From the NCBI GenBank assembly GCA_017463255.1, contig JAFTPP010000034.1:124001-188000 (forward strand): a stretch of DNA of 64,000 nt. The letters run 5' to 3'. This document shows positions 18,485-28,474 of the stretch, one piece after another. This DNA comes from Lachnospiraceae bacterium (GTDB taxonomy: Bacteria; Bacillota; Clostridia; Lachnospirales; Lachnospiraceae). Position numbers and translations under genes: made by a program. The notes under the pieces were generated by a model that saw nothing but the letters and a program-made list of their open reading frames with translations, was not told the origin of the DNA and ran no database searches. How positions within the stretch are numbered: the stretch's first letter is position 1; each line of letters opens with the position of its first letter.

Positions 18485-19768
18485 TTGGTAGAGATTTTAT
18501 TAACCCAAAATTCAACTCCTATTTTCAAGTATATTGTATGGTTACTTGGTAAAATCATGAACATTATATTTGAATTTTTGGATTTGATTACAGGTGGTAA
18601 TCCAAATATCGGTGTTGCTATTATTCTTTTTACAATCGTAACAAACCTTTTATTATTACCACTTACCATTAAGCAGCAGAAATTCTCTAAGTTTTCTGCA
18701 AGAATGAATCCTGAAATTCAGGCGATTCAGAAAAAATACAGAGGCAAAAAAGATCAGGTTTCTATGATGGCCATGAATCAGGAAACCCAGGCAGTATATG
18801 CTAAATACGGCGTATCTCCTTCCGGAAGCTGTCTTCAGTTATTGATTCAGTTACCTGTTTTATTTGCACTTTACAGAGTAATTTATTCTATTCCTGCTTA
18901 TGTTGATAAGGTAAAAGCTTCTTTTACACCAATCGTAAACAGCTTAACAGAATCAGATATAAGCATATTCAAAGAATTATTTGGTGATGCATCAAGATTA
19001 TCACAGTACATTGGCAAATTAAAAGGAACAGGAGAAGCATTATCAAACCGTTTCATTGATGTAATGAACAATTTTAATGCTTCAGACTGGGATACATTAA
19101 GAGGACATTATACAGAGTTAACAGATGTTATTAATAATGCTGAATCCCAACTTGATAACTTTAACAGTTTCTTTAGCTTAAATGTTGCTTACTCTCCATC
19201 TTATATTATCAGTAATGCAATGGATGCAGGTAACTGGTTATTATTAATTGGTGCATTAATGATTCCTCTTTTAGCAGGTTTAACACAGTTTATCAGTGTT
19301 AAATTAATGCCTCAGGCAGCTGCTAATAATGACAGTAATAATGAAGGAACAATGGCTGCTTCATTAAAGACAATGAACATGATTATGCCTATTATGTCCA
19401 TCATTTTCTGTTATACATTACCTTGTGGTCTTGGTATTTACTGGATTGCCGGTGCAGTTGTAAGAACAGTTCTTCAGATTATTGTTAATAAACAGATTGA
19501 CAAAATTGATATTGAAGAAATGATGAAAGCTAATATTGAAAAGAACAATATTAAGAGAGCAAAGATGGGATTACCTCCTCAGCAGTTAAATACAAATGCT
19601 AATATCAGTACGAAGAGTGTTAATTCTTCAAAATCAGAAAAATCTGAAGAAGAACGTAAATCTCAGATTCAGAAATCTACTGAATATTACAACAAGAATG
19701 CTAAACCGGGAAGTATTGCTGCAAAAGCTAATATGGTAAAACAGTACAATGAAAAGAATAATAAATAG
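18485..19768 (+). CDS. yidC: Membrane protein insertase YidC
   Basis: 427 residues. YidC/Oxa1 insertase of Gram-positive type but longer than SpoIIIJ/YqjG. It has an N-terminal helix, a first core helix with NIGVAIILFTIVTN, a coiled cytoplasmic hairpin (KKYRGKKDQVSMMAMN), then an inserted region of about 100 residues before the next helices. The last 80 residues are charged and cytoplasmic. It begins at a TTG (18485), 8 bases after AAGGAGG; no nearer ATG fits. Inserts and folds membrane proteins, with or without SecYEG. Confidence 0.95.
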   Translation: MVEILLTQNSTPIFKYIVWLLGKIMNIIFEFLDLITGGNPNIGVAIILFTIVTNLLLLPLTIKQQKFSKFSARMNPEIQAIQKKYRGKKDQVSMMAMNQETQAVYAKYGVSPSGSCLQLLIQLPVLFALYRVIYSIPAYVDKVKASFTPIVNSLTESDISIFKELFGDASRLSQYIGKLKGTGEALSNRFIDVMNNFNASDWDTLRGHYTELTDVINNAESQLDNFNSFFSLNVAYSPSYIISNAMDAGNWLLLIGALMIPLLAGLTQFISVKLMPQAAANNDSNNEGTMAASLKTMNMIMPIMSIIFCYTLPCGLGIYWIAGAVVRTVLQIIVNKQIDKIDIEEMMKANIEKNNIKRAKMGLPPQQLNTNANISTKSVNSSKSEKSEEERKSQIQKSTEYYNKNAKPGSIAAKANMVKQYNEKNNK

Positions 19769-19779
19769 GAGGTAATAGA

Positions 19780-20451
19780 ATGGAATTTGTTAAGTTTTCT
19801 GCAAAAACATTAGATGATGCCATTACAGAAGCATGTACACATTTTGTGATTACAAGTGATAAATTGGAATATGAAGTGTTAGAAGAAGGCTCTGCAGGAT
19901 TCTTAGGTTTAATGTCAAAACCTTATGTTATTAATGCAAGAGTAAAAGAAGAAGAATTATCTGTTGAAGATAAAGCAAAAGAATTCTTAAATGAAGTATT
20001 CCAGGCAATGAATCTTGCTGTTGTAATTAATGTGAAATATGATGAAGTTGAAAAAACACTTGATGTTGATTTAAGTGGTGATGAAATGGGAGTATTAATC
20101 GGTAAAAGAGGACAGACTCTTGATTCACTTCAGTATCTTGTTTCGTTGGTTGTTAACAAAGAAAATGATGATTTTATCCGTGTTAAAGTTGATACGGAAG
20201 ATTATCGCAGAAGAAGAAAAGAAACACTTGAAAATCTTGCTAAGAACATCAGCTTCAAGGTTAAGAGAACAAAACGTTCTGTTTCTTTAGAACCGATGAA
20301 TCCATATGAAAGAAGAATTATTCATTCAGCTTTACAGAATGACCGTTATGTTACAACACATAGTGAAGGTGAAGAACCTTTCAGAAGAGTTATTGTTTCT
20401 TTGAAAAAGTATAATAACAATTATCATAACAATCGTAAATTTGAAAAATAA
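19780..20451 (+). CDS. jag: RNA-binding protein Jag/KhpB
   Basis: 223 residues with the three Jag domains: Jag_N at residues 1-50 (KTLDDAI...GSAGFLGL), a type II KH domain at about 75-150 (GVLIGKRGQTLDSLQYL), and R3H at about 155-215 (VSLEPMNPYERRIIHSALQ). KhpB works with KhpA as an RNA chaperone that affects cell elongation and division. AGGAGG precedes the ATG by 7 bases. It follows yidC by 11 bases, as usual. Confidence 0.95.
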   Translation: MEFVKFSAKTLDDAITEACTHFVITSDKLEYEVLEEGSAGFLGLMSKPYVINARVKEEELSVEDKAKEFLNEVFQAMNLAVVINVKYDEVEKTLDVDLSGDEMGVLIGKRGQTLDSLQYLVSLVVNKENDDFIRVKVDTEDYRRRRKETLENLAKNISFKVKRTKRSVSLEPMNPYERRIIHSALQNDRYVTTHSEGEEPFRRVIVSLKKYNNNYHNNRKFEK

Positions 20452-20464
20452 TAGGATAAAAAAG

Positions 20465-20494
20465 TGCTTATGATTCGTTCATAAGCATTTTTTT
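20465..20494 (+). terminator. Terminator after jag
   Basis: TGCTTATGA / TCATAAGCA 9-bp stem, 5-base loop, then seven T. Separates the rpmH-jag run from mnmE. Confidence 0.9.
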
Positions 20495-20564
20495 CTTGCC
20501 CATTTCTTTATTATGTAATAAACTAATTTATCGGAAGTTTATTTTTTTTGTAAGGAGGTTTGTG

Positions 20565-21956
20565 ATGCAAAAAGATACAATTGCTGCTATTTGTACAGGA
20601 ATGTCTAATTCTGGAATAGGTATTATTAGAATTTCCGGTCAGGAAGCATTAAATGTGGCAAATGAAATATTTGTTAATAAAAATAAAGACAGAAAATTAA
20701 TGTCTTATTCATCACATACCATTCATTACGGATTTATTGTAGATAACAAAAATAATGATGAAGTCATAGATGAAGTTATGGTTTCGGTTATGAAAGCTCC
20801 ATACAGTTATACCACTGAGGATACTGTAGAAATTAACTGTCATGGTGGTATGTATTTAGTAAAAAAGGTGCTTGAGCTTGTAATTAATAATGGAGCCAGA
20901 TTAGCAGAACCGGGTGAATTTACAAAACGTGCTTTTTTGTCAGGAAGAATTGATCTTTCAAAAGCAGAAGCAGTTATGGATGTGATTAATTCAAGTAATG
21001 AAATGTCATTAAAAGCATCCATGAAACAGTTACGTGGTGATTTGGCAAAAAAAGTCCGTTCATTAAGGGACTCTATAATTTATGAAATTGCTTTTATTGA
21101 ATCTGCCTTAGATGACCCGGAACATATTAGTCTTGACGGCTATCCGGAACAGTTAAATGATAAAGTTACTTCTATTACAAAGGAACTTGAATTATTACTT
21201 AATAATGCGAATAAAGGTAAAATCATTAAAGATGGCATTAATACGGTTATTGTCGGAAAACCAAATGCAGGGAAATCTTCATTATTAAATATTCTAGCAG
21301 GTGAGGAAAGAGCCATTGTAACCGATATTGCCGGAACCACCAGGGATATTATTGAAGAGCATATTAATTTAAATGGTTTAACCCTTAACATGATTGATAC
21401 TGCAGGAATTCATGATACGGATGATAAAATAGAACAGATTGGTGTAGAAAAAGCAGCAGATTATGCTTTAGATGCGGATTTGATTCTTTATGTGGTGGAT
21501 TCTTCAGTTCCTCTTGATGAGGATGACGTAAAGATTATGGATTTAATTAAGAATAAAAAGACAATTGTTCTTTTGAATAAATCTGATTTAGATGTATGTG
21601 TGAATGAAGAAACCTTAAAGAAATATAATCATGACTATTTAAAAGTAATCAAAACCTCTACAAAAGAAAATGAAGGAATTGATGAACTTGAAAATTGTGT
21701 AAAGGACTTGTTCTTAAGTGGTGAAATTGAAAAACAGGATGAAATATTAATTATGAACCTTCGCCACAAAGAATTAATTCAAAATGCTTATGAAAGTATG
21801 AAACTTGTAAAAAGAAGCATTGAGGATGAAATGCCGGAGGACTTTTTCTCAATTGATTTGATGAATGCTTATTCATCTCTTGGTTTTATTATAGGAGAAG
21901 AAGTGGAAGACGATTTGGTAAATGAAATCTTTTCAAAGTTTTGTACCGGTAAATAG
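20565..21956 (+). CDS. mnmE: tRNA modification GTPase MnmE
   Basis: 463 residues. The N-terminal folate-binding domain covers residues 1-120. The embedded G domain has GKPNAGKS (G1), DIAGTTRD (G2), DTAG (G3) and NKSD (G4). The C-terminus is the invariant C-x-GK (CTGK). With MnmG it makes the aminomethyl modification at wobble uridine 34. The start is at the ATG at 20565, 6 bases after AAGGAGG; a longer frame from 20496 is unlikely because it would include that site and the jag terminator side. mnmG follows after 25 bases. Confidence 0.97.
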   Translation: MQKDTIAAICTGMSNSGIGIIRISGQEALNVANEIFVNKNKDRKLMSYSSHTIHYGFIVDNKNNDEVIDEVMVSVMKAPYSYTTEDTVEINCHGGMYLVKKVLELVINNGARLAEPGEFTKRAFLSGRIDLSKAEAVMDVINSSNEMSLKASMKQLRGDLAKKVRSLRDSIIYEIAFIESALDDPEHISLDGYPEQLNDKVTSITKELELLLNNANKGKIIKDGINTVIVGKPNAGKSSLLNILAGEERAIVTDIAGTTRDIIEEHINLNGLTLNMIDTAGIHDTDDKIEQIGVEKAADYALDADLILYVVDSSVPLDEDDVKIMDLIKNKKTIVLLNKSDLDVCVNEETLKKYNHDYLKVIKTSTKENEGIDELENCVKDLFLSGEIEKQDEILIMNLRHKELIQNAYESMKLVKRSIEDEMPEDFFSIDLMNAYSSLGFIIGEEVEDDLVNEIFSKFCTGK

Positions 21957-21981
21957 CGAAAATGTTTGGAGTAATTAATGT

Positions 21982-23901
21982 ATGGCTGAGATTAGGGAAA
22001 AAGTTGATGTATGTGTAGTAGGTGCAGGGCATGCCGGTTGTGAGGCAGCTCTTGCATGTGCAAGAATGGGTCTTAATACTGTAATTTTCACGGTAAGTGT
22101 TGATAGTATTGCATTGATGCCGTGTAATCCTAATATTGGAGGTTCTTCTAAAGGACATTTGGTTCGTGAGTTAGATGCCCTTGGTGGTGAAATGGGTAAG
22201 GTAATTGATAAAACTTTTATCCAGTCTAAAATGTTGAACCGTTCCAAAGGTCCTGCTGTTCATTCTTTAAGAGCACAGGCGGATAAAGCGGATTATACGC
22301 GCACCATGAGAAGTGTTCTGGAAAATCAGGATAACCTTACCATTAAGCAGGCAGAAGTGTGCGAGTTATTAAGTGATGAAATAACTCTTGAAGATGGAAC
22401 AGTGAAGAAAAAAATCACGGGAGTAAAAATATATACCGGTGCAATTTATGAAGCTAAGGCAGTTATTCTTTGTACAGGAACTTATTTGAAAGCTAGATGT
22501 CTTTGCGGAGAAGCCATTACTTATACAGGACCCAATGGATTACAGCCTGCAAATTATCTTACTGATTCTTTACTGAAATTAGGAATTGAAATCAGAAGAT
22601 TTAAAACAGGTACGCCTGCAAGAATGGATAAAAGAAGTATTGATTTTTCTAAGATGGAAGAACAGCTTGGTGATGAAGTGGTTGTGCCATTTTCTTTTTC
22701 AACCAATCCGGATGATGTACAAAAGGAACAGGTATCATGCTGGCTAACTTATACCAATGAAAAGACACATGAAATTATCCGTAATAATCTGGACCGCTCT
22801 CCACTTTATGCGGGAGTCATAGAAGGAACAGGTCCAAGATACTGTCCGTCTATTGAAGATAAGGTTGTTAAGTTTGCAGAAAAAGAAAGACATCAGGTAT
22901 TCATTGAGCCGGAAGGAATTCATACCAACGAAATGTATGTGGGCGGAATGTCATCTTCTTTGCCGGAGGATGTGCAGCTTGCCATGTACAGAACAGTTCC
23001 CGGTCTTGAAAATTGTAAGATTGTAAGAAATGCATATGCAATAGAATATGATTGCATTAATCCAAAGCAGCTTTATGCTACTTTAGAATTTAAAGATGTG
23101 GAAGGTTTATATAGCGGCGGTCAGTTTAACGGAAGCAGCGGATATGAAGAAGCAGCCGTTCAGGGACTTGTGGCAGGAATCAATGCAGCACTGTTTATTA
23201 AAAATAAACCGCAGATTGTATTGGATCGTTCCCAGGCATACATTGGAGTTTTAATTGATGATTTGGTTACAAAAGATAATTTTGAACCATATCGTATGAT
23301 GACTTCCAGAGCAGAGTACAGATTATTACTTCGTCAGGACAATGCAGATTTAAGATTAACGAAAATCGGATATGAAGCAGGTCTTGTTTCTGAAGAAACT
23401 TATAAGAAAGTTTTAAAGAAGCAGGAATTAATAGACAGTGAAGTAGAACGTCTTAAGTCTACATTAATCGGAGCAAATAAGGAAGTTCAGAGAATATTGG
23501 AAGGAATTGGAAGTACTTCCCTTAAAACAGGAACAACTCTTGCAGAGTTAATCTGCAGACCTGAACTTAATTATGAACTTTTAAGTGAGATTGACGTTAA
23601 CCGTCCTGAAAATATGCCGAAAGATGTTATTGAACAAATTAACATTAACATTAAGTATGAGGGATATATTTTAAGACAGTTAAAGCAGGTTGAACAGTTT
23701 AAGAAGATAGAAAATAAAAAGATACCAAGGGATATTAATTATGATGATGTTGCAAGTCTCCGTATAGAGGCAAGGCAAAAGTTAAAAGCATTTATGCCAA
23801 TTAATGTAGGCCAGGCTTCCCGTATTTCAGGAGTATCTCCTGCAGACATTTCTGTTTTATTGGTTTATCTTGAAACTTACAAATATACTGAAAACAGTTA
23901 G
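21982..23901 (+). CDS. mnmG: tRNA wobble uridine modification enzyme MnmG (GidA)
   Basis: 639 residues, normal length. Its N-terminal FAD-binding motif is [33 protein letters not shown] and [15 protein letters not shown] are family signatures. The MnmE-binding C-terminus ([19 protein letters not shown]) is intact. Partner of MnmE encoded just upstream, forming the MnmEG complex for xnm5U34 in tRNA. Confidence 0.97.
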   Translation: MAEIREKVDVCVVGAGHAGCEAALACARMGLNTVIFTVSVDSIALMPCNPNIGGSSKGHLVRELDALGGEMGKVIDKTFIQSKMLNRSKGPAVHSLRAQADKADYTRTMRSVLENQDNLTIKQAEVCELLSDEITLEDGTVKKKITGVKIYTGAIYEAKAVILCTGTYLKARCLCGEAITYTGPNGLQPANYLTDSLLKLGIEIRRFKTGTPARMDKRSIDFSKMEEQLGDEVVVPFSFSTNPDDVQKEQVSCWLTYTNEKTHEIIRNNLDRSPLYAGVIEGTGPRYCPSIEDKVVKFAEKERHQVFIEPEGIHTNEMYVGGMSSSLPEDVQLAMYRTVPGLENCKIVRNAYAIEYDCINPKQLYATLEFKDVEGLYSGGQFNGSSGYEEAAVQGLVAGINAALFIKNKPQIVLDRSQAYIGVLIDDLVTKDNFEPYRMMTSRAEYRLLLRQDNADLRLTKIGYEAGLVSEETYKKVLKKQELIDSEVERLKSTLIGANKEVQRILEGIGSTSLKTGTTLAELICRPELNYELLSEIDVNRPENMPKDVIEQININIKYEGYILRQLKQVEQFKKIENKKIPRDINYDDVASLRIEARQKLKAFMPINVGQASRISGVSPADISVLLVYLETYKYTENS

Positions 23902-23912
23902 AAAGGATTATT

Positions 23913-24638
23913 ATGAATTCTTACGATATGTCACCTTTGGAAAAAGGGCTTAAAGAATTTGGAATTAGTCTGTCAATTGAACAGATGGGACAGCTGGTAA
24001 GATATTACGAGATTTTGGTGGAATGGAATGAAAAAATGAATCTGACCGCCATTACTGATTTTAATGAAGTACTGATGAAGCATTTTTTAGACAGTCTTTC
24101 TATTGTAAAAGCAGTTGATATGTCAAAGGTGGAAAATATGATTGATGTAGGAACCGGTGCAGGTTTTCCCGGAATTCCTATTAAGATTGTTTTTCCAAAT
24201 GTGCATGTAACCTTACTTGATTCTTTAGATAAAAGAATTAAGTTTTTGAATCATGTAATTGACATGCTTAAACTTGAAAACATTGACACATACCATGGAC
24301 GGGCTGAGGATTTTGCAAAGCCTGATAAGTTAAGGGAAAAATATGATCTTGTAGTATCCAGGGCAGTTGCTAATTTAAACAGTCTTTCTGAATATTGCAT
24401 TCCATATGTAAAAGAGGGAGGTCTTTTTGTTTCTTATAAAGCAGAAACTGCCAAAGAAGAAATGAAAGCTGCAAAAGGTGCTATTTTTCTCTTAGGGGGA
24501 AAAGAAAAAGAAGTAATTCATTTTAATCTTCCTACAACAGATATCACAAGAAATTTATGTGTGATTGAAAAGAAAAATAAAACACCTGGTAAGTATCCCA
24601 GAAAAGCAGGATTACCAACTAAAGATCCGTTGAAGTAA
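23913..24638 (+). CDS. rsmG: 16S rRNA (guanine-527-N7)-methyltransferase RsmG
   Basis: 241 residues. Rossmann methyltransferase with the SAM motif DVGTGAGFPGIPIKI near residue 75 and VSRAVANLNSL further on. The N-terminal helical part includes WNEKMNLTAI, typical of RsmG/GidB. It methylates G527 of 16S rRNA; loss gives low-level streptomycin resistance in other species. It follows mnmG by 11 bases and ends the operon at a strong hairpin. Confidence 0.96.
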   Translation: MNSYDMSPLEKGLKEFGISLSIEQMGQLVRYYEILVEWNEKMNLTAITDFNEVLMKHFLDSLSIVKAVDMSKVENMIDVGTGAGFPGIPIKIVFPNVHVTLLDSLDKRIKFLNHVIDMLKLENIDTYHGRAEDFAKPDKLREKYDLVVSRAVANLNSLSEYCIPYVKEGGLFVSYKAETAKEEMKAAKGAIFLLGGKEKEVIHFNLPTTDITRNLCVIEKKNKTPGKYPRKAGLPTKDPLK

Positions 24639-24645
24639 AATGAAA

Positions 24646-24679
24646 GCCGATTACCGGAGTATTCCGGTAGTCGGCCTTT
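24646..24679. terminator. Terminator between rsmG and the convergent hydrolase gene
   Basis: GCCGATTACCGGA / TCCGGTAGTCGGC, 13-bp stem with one G-T pair and a 4-base loop, then CTTTT on the plus strand. It can serve both convergent genes. Confidence 0.85.
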
Positions 24680-24689
24680 TGCTATGATT

Positions 24690-25640
24690 TTAATTATCCA
24701 AATAAATACTAAGTGTTTCTAAAAGTTGCTCAGGACGTTCTAACTGAGGTAATGTTTTTGAGTGCTCAATGTAGCCGATTTCTACGGATGGATTATAGTA
24801 CTGGTAATTGTCCATATTTGTGTTAATAGAAGGTACTTCTTTTCCACCTATAAGCATAATACTATTATTAGTTTCCTTTAATGCATGGATTACATTAGTA
24901 TTTGTATATTTACCAACGTAACTTGCTACGGAATATTTTGCATTGTAGTCACCTAGATGAGCTGCTTCCACATATGACCAGATTATTTCATTATCAATTA
25001 GTGATCTGTCAAAGAAATAATCTTTTTCAAAATTATTCTTGATAACGTAATCCGATGTTAATATATTAAACAACATTGTTCCGATAAGTGGCATTTCGAT
25101 AAAGAACTTTAATGTTCTGGTTTGTTTCGAAGGTATCTGATTGGACTGATACAAACTTTGAGGATTGATAAATGCCATTCTGTTAATGAGTTCAGGTTCA
25201 TTATGAGAACACATCAATATCACTGATGAGGAATCCCCTGATGCAATTACATCTGTTTTCTTACCAATTACTGTCTTAATGAAATCACCGATTAACTGTG
25301 TAAAAAGGAAATTGGTATATGTAAGGTTTGCTTTATCTGAGTTTCCGTATCCTAAGAGGTCAATAGCATAGACTGTATGTTTTTTAGATAAAGCGTCAAT
25401 GATTCTGTGGTATTCAAACTGACTGCTTCCCGGTATCAAATCATGAACTAATAAAAGAGGAGATCCGGTACCTCTTACAGTATATGCTATTTTTCCAAAA
25501 CGCCATTCATAATATGAGATATCTGTCTTTGATAATAAATTTTTCTTTGTGGTAAAAGAGAAAGCCAAACGATTAATGCCATGTATTGTGGCTGCTGTTA
25601 ATCCGGCTAAAGTAATCAATACTTTGTATTTATTCTTCAT
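24690..25640 (-). CDS. Membrane-anchored alpha/beta hydrolase
   Basis: 316 residues. A hydrophobic segment at residues 7-25 (VLITLAGLTAATIHGI) probably anchors it in the membrane. The oxyanion-side strand reads LLLVHDLIPGSS, then AIDLLGYGNSDK. The nucleophile elbow is GDSSS (Ser). A C-terminal IEHSKTLPQLERPEQL carries the likely catalytic His. Substrate unknown. The start is at the ATG at 25640, preceded by TTGGAG; a longer frame reaches 25700 without a good site. It is a single gene converging with rsmG. Confidence 0.8.
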   Translation of the reverse strand: MKNKYKVLITLAGLTAATIHGINRLAFSFTTKKNLLSKTDISYYEWRFGKIAYTVRGTGSPLLLVHDLIPGSSQFEYHRIIDALSKKHTVYAIDLLGYGNSDKANLTYTNFLFTQLIGDFIKTVIGKKTDVIASGDSSSVILMCSHNEPELINRMAFINPQSLYQSNQIPSKQTRTLKFFIEMPLIGTMLFNILTSDYVIKNNFEKDYFFDRSLIDNEIIWSYVEAAHLGDYNAKYSVASYVGKYTNTNVIHALKETNNSIMLIGGKEVPSINTNMDNYQYYNPSVEIGYIEHSKTLPQLERPEQLLETLSIYLDN

Positions 25641-25784
25641 AGGAGCTCCAATCTTTATCTCTTTTTTCTTAATTATATATGAAAAGCGAATAAGAAACAA
25701 ATATTTTATGAATTATCTTTTCTATTTTTAATTTTTGTTATATTATTACTATGTATATTTATATTCATACGAAAGGAATCATTC

Positions 25785-26777
25785 ATGGGAAAGACTCAGG
25801 AAGAAGTTTATATTATTATTCAAAACTTAATACATGATATGAAGAATGAACTTTCTGAATTAAACGATGAAATTAGTATGAATAACGATGATATAAAGCA
25901 AGGCGAGTTATATGTAAAAACTTTGGTTTCAGATGAAGACAATGACTTGAAAGTTTTTAGTCCCAGAAATCCTGCTAATTTATATAGTCGCCAAATTAAT
26001 GATTTTAATAAAAAGAGAAACGATTTAGAAACTGTGAATCGTGATTTGTATCGTAAGCGAAATTTATTGATACAAAGAATAGAATCTCTTTCTTCCATTA
26101 TTAATGATTCAGATATTGTGAATGTGGCAGCAGTTACTTATGAGCCAGAAGTATCCCGGACTATTTTAGAAATGCAGGAAGAAGAAAGAAAAAGGATTGC
26201 AAGAGACCTACATGATTCTACTGTTCAGACTTTGGTTCATCTAACACATAAGCTTGAGTTAACACAAAAGTATATGGATGTGGATCCGTTGAGAGCCAAG
26301 TTAGAGTTATCTTCCGTATCAAAAATATTAAAAGAATCTATTAATGAGATGCGGGATATTATTTATAGCTTAAGACCAATGACTTTGGACGACATGGGAT
26401 TAACTTCTTTGTTGGAGCATCTGAAAGAAAACTTGTTGCAAAAGACTACTATGAACATTGACTTTAGGATTGATGTTCATTCGGAAATTGATTCCGTTAT
26501 TCAAATTAATCTGTTTAGGATTATTCAAGAATGTTGTAATAATGCTATTAAACATTCTCATGGAAATAATCTATCAGTTAATCTATATGAAAAAGAGGAT
26601 GAGTTATACTTAACCATTTCTGATGATGGAGTCGGATATGTCAAAGAGAATTCCACGGATACACATCATTTTGGTTTATCATCTATTGAGGAACGGGTAC
26701 ACTTATTAAAAGGGACATTAAATATTGAATCCGGGATTGGTACAACAATTCGGATTGTTATTTCTACGAAAGGCTAA
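25785..26777 (+). CDS. DegS-like sensor histidine kinase
   Basis: 330 residues, no membrane helices. The first 110 residues are a predicted coiled coil (long runs such as MKNELSELNDEISMNNDDIK), as in the cytoplasmic kinase DegS. The HisKA_3 box is EEERKRIARDLHDSTVQTL with the phospho-acceptor His. The ATPase part has ECCNNAIKHS (N-box), ISDDGVGY (G1) and FGLSSIEERV. It pairs with the NarL-type regulator that begins 2 bases after its stop. DegS/DegU systems steer exoenzymes, motility and competence in Bacilli; the target here is not evident. Confidence 0.88.
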   Translation: MGKTQEEVYIIIQNLIHDMKNELSELNDEISMNNDDIKQGELYVKTLVSDEDNDLKVFSPRNPANLYSRQINDFNKKRNDLETVNRDLYRKRNLLIQRIESLSSIINDSDIVNVAAVTYEPEVSRTILEMQEEERKRIARDLHDSTVQTLVHLTHKLELTQKYMDVDPLRAKLELSSVSKILKESINEMRDIIYSLRPMTLDDMGLTSLLEHLKENLLQKTTMNIDFRIDVHSEIDSVIQINLFRIIQECCNNAIKHSHGNNLSVNLYEKEDELYLTISDDGVGYVKENSTDTHHFGLSSIEERVHLLKGTLNIESGIGTTIRIVISTKG

Positions 26778-26779
26778 TT

Positions 26780-27430
26780 ATGAATAATGAAATTAAAATT
26801 ATGATTGCAGATGATCATGCAATCATCCGGGAAGGAATCAAAAATTTATTAGAGTTTGATGGAAAAATCAAAGTGGTGGAGCAGGCTTCAAACGGTGAAG
26901 AATGTCTGGAACTTTTAAAGGGAAAGGACGTAGACGTTTTATTGCTGGATGTAAATATGCCAAAGAAGAATGGTCTTGAAGTATTAGAAGCTTTACGTAA
27001 CAAGGGTTCTAATATTAAGATTATTATTCTTACAGTTCATAATGAAATCGAATATCTGGAAAGAGCAATGGATTTAGGTGTCAACGGTTATATCTTAAAA
27101 GATTCTTCTTCTGCCGAATTAATCAATGCAATCGAAAGAGTAAGTGATGGTGAAAAGTATATCCAACCTGATTTAATACCTGCTTTAAATGCTAAGTTAA
27201 TTCATAGAGATAATGACAGGGAGAAACTTGAAGCTGTTACAAAAAGAGAATTGCAGGCATTAATCCTGGTTGCGAAGGGATACTCTAATAAAGACATTGC
27301 TATGGAATTAAATATAAGTGAGCGTACCGTAAAGAATCATCTGTCCAGTATATTTAAAAAGATTGAAGTTGATGATAGAACTCAAGCTGCAGTATTTGCG
27401 ATTAAAAATAACTTGGTTAATATTTTTTAG
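26780..27430 (+). CDS. DegU-like NarL/FixJ response regulator
   Basis: 216 residues. Receiver domain 1-120 with the acidic pair D11/D12 (IADDHAII), phosphorylation site in LLLDVNMPKKNG (about D57) and lysine in LKDSSS. A LuxR-type helix-turn-helix spans about 150-210 (LEAVTKRELQALILVAKGYSNKDIA..., ISERTVKNHL). Coupled to the DegS-like kinase. Its 3' end is followed after 7 bases by a 30-bp palindrome containing a parS site. Confidence 0.9.
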   Translation: MNNEIKIMIADDHAIIREGIKNLLEFDGKIKVVEQASNGEECLELLKGKDVDVLLLDVNMPKKNGLEVLEALRNKGSNIKIIILTVHNEIEYLERAMDLGVNGYILKDSSSAELINAIERVSDGEKYIQPDLIPALNAKLIHRDNDREKLEAVTKRELQALILVAKGYSNKDIAMELNISERTVKNHLSSIFKKIEVDDRTQAAVFAIKNNLVNIF

Positions 27431-27437
27431 CAGATAT

Positions 27438-27467
27438 ACCCCAATGTTTCACGTGAAACATTGGGGT
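27438..27467. promoter_or_regulatory. parS site 1 inside a 30-bp perfect palindrome
   Basis: The 16-bp TGTTTCACGTGAAACA at 27445-27460 differs by one base from the B. subtilis parS consensus. It is the core of a perfect palindrome that adds ACCCCAA and TTGGGGT on the flanks. As RNA the palindrome could also form a hairpin ending the DegU-like transcript, although only TTACATTT follows. Confidence 0.92.
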
Positions 27468-27493
27468 TACATTTCCAAAGGGACACAAGATAA

Positions 27494-27509
27494 TGTTTCA
27501 CGTGAAACA
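27494..27509. promoter_or_regulatory. parS site 2
   Basis: Second exact copy of TGTTTCACGTGAAACA, 49 bases from the first, without the extended flanks. It lies 196 bases upstream of parA. Confidence 0.92.
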
Positions 27510-27533
27510 ATTAATCCCAAGATGTTGTTAAAA

Positions 27534-27589
27534 TTCCGTGAAACATTTTCCGTGAAACCTATATAAATAGCAATGTTTCACGGGAAAAT
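27534..27589. repeat. Degenerate parS half-sites
   Basis: TTCCGTGAAACA at 27534-27545, TTCCGTGAAACC at 27548-27559, and TGTTTCACGGGAAAAT at 27574-27589. Each keeps one parS half and loses the other. They may extend ParB binding toward the parA promoter or be decayed copies. Confidence 0.6.
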
Positions 27590-27704
27590 TTCCTTTAAAT
27601 CCATGTAGATAAAACAAGGAAATGGTGATATAATCGACTAAGTGAATTTAGTATATGAGAGAAACGTCTGTTTTCGCAGAACGAAAGGAAAGTAAAGAAA
27701 GAAA

Positions 27705-28472
27705 ATGGGAAGAATTATAGCAATTGCAAACCAGAAAGGCGGAGTGGGAAAAACCACTACAGCAATTAACTTATCAGCAGCCTTGGCGCAAAAGGGCAAG
27801 AAAGTTTTGGTTATCGATATTGATCCACAGGGAAATACCACAAGTGGATTCGGAATTGATAAGAACGAATTGGAATATACCGTATATGAATTAATTCTTG
27901 GTGAATGTTCAATTCACGACTGTATTGTAAAGGATGTAATACCTAATGTATCTGTTTTGGCATCTAATGTAAATCTTGCAGCTGCAGAAATAGAATTGAT
28001 AGGTGTTGATAGAAAAGAATATATATTAAAAAGTGAGATAGATTACGTTAAGGATTATTATGATTTTATTATTATAGATTGTCCACCTTCGCTTAGCATG
28101 CTTACGGTGAATGCCATGACAACAGCCAGCTCAGTTTTAGTTCCAATCCAGTGTGAATATTATGCGTTGGAAGGTTTAAGTCAGTTGATACATACTGTTA
28201 ATTTGGTAAGAGAAAGATTAAATCCGGAATTAGATATTGAAGGCGTAGTATTTACTATGTACGATTCAAGAACTAATTTATCTATGCAAGTTGTAGAAAA
28301 TGTAAAAAACAATATTGATCAATATGTATATAACACATTGATTCCAAGAAATATCAGATTAGCAGAGGCACCAAGTTATGGTATGCCAATCAGCATGTAT
28401 GATCCTAAATCTGCCGGAGCAGAGGCATACTCAGCATTGGCTCAGGAAGTAATAGAAAGGGAGGGTAAATAA
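27705..28472 (+). CDS. parA: Chromosome partitioning ATPase ParA (Soj)
   Basis: 255 residues. Deviant Walker A KGGVGKTTT at residues 11-19 with the signature lysine, Walker B-like region IIIDCPPSLSML, and DIDPQGN. ParA/Soj works with ParB at parS sites and, as Soj, regulates DnaA. ATG at 27705; an extended -10 TGATATAAT lies at 27626-27634. The parS cluster is directly upstream, and parB follows after 2 bases. Confidence 0.96.
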   Translation: MGRIIAIANQKGGVGKTTTAINLSAALAQKGKKVLVIDIDPQGNTTSGFGIDKNELEYTVYELILGECSIHDCIVKDVIPNVSVLASNVNLAAAEIELIGVDRKEYILKSEIDYVKDYYDFIIIDCPPSLSMLTVNAMTTASSVLVPIQCEYYALEGLSQLIHTVNLVRERLNPELDIEGVVFTMYDSRTNLSMQVVENVKNNIDQYVYNTLIPRNIRLAEAPSYGMPISMYDPKSAGAEAYSALAQEVIEREGK

Positions 28473-28474
28473 AT

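Noticed and set aside
27531..27589. Repeated GTGAAACA units as a CRISPR-like or satellite array
   Set aside because: The units are parS half-sites with irregular spacing, and no spacers of constant length exist.
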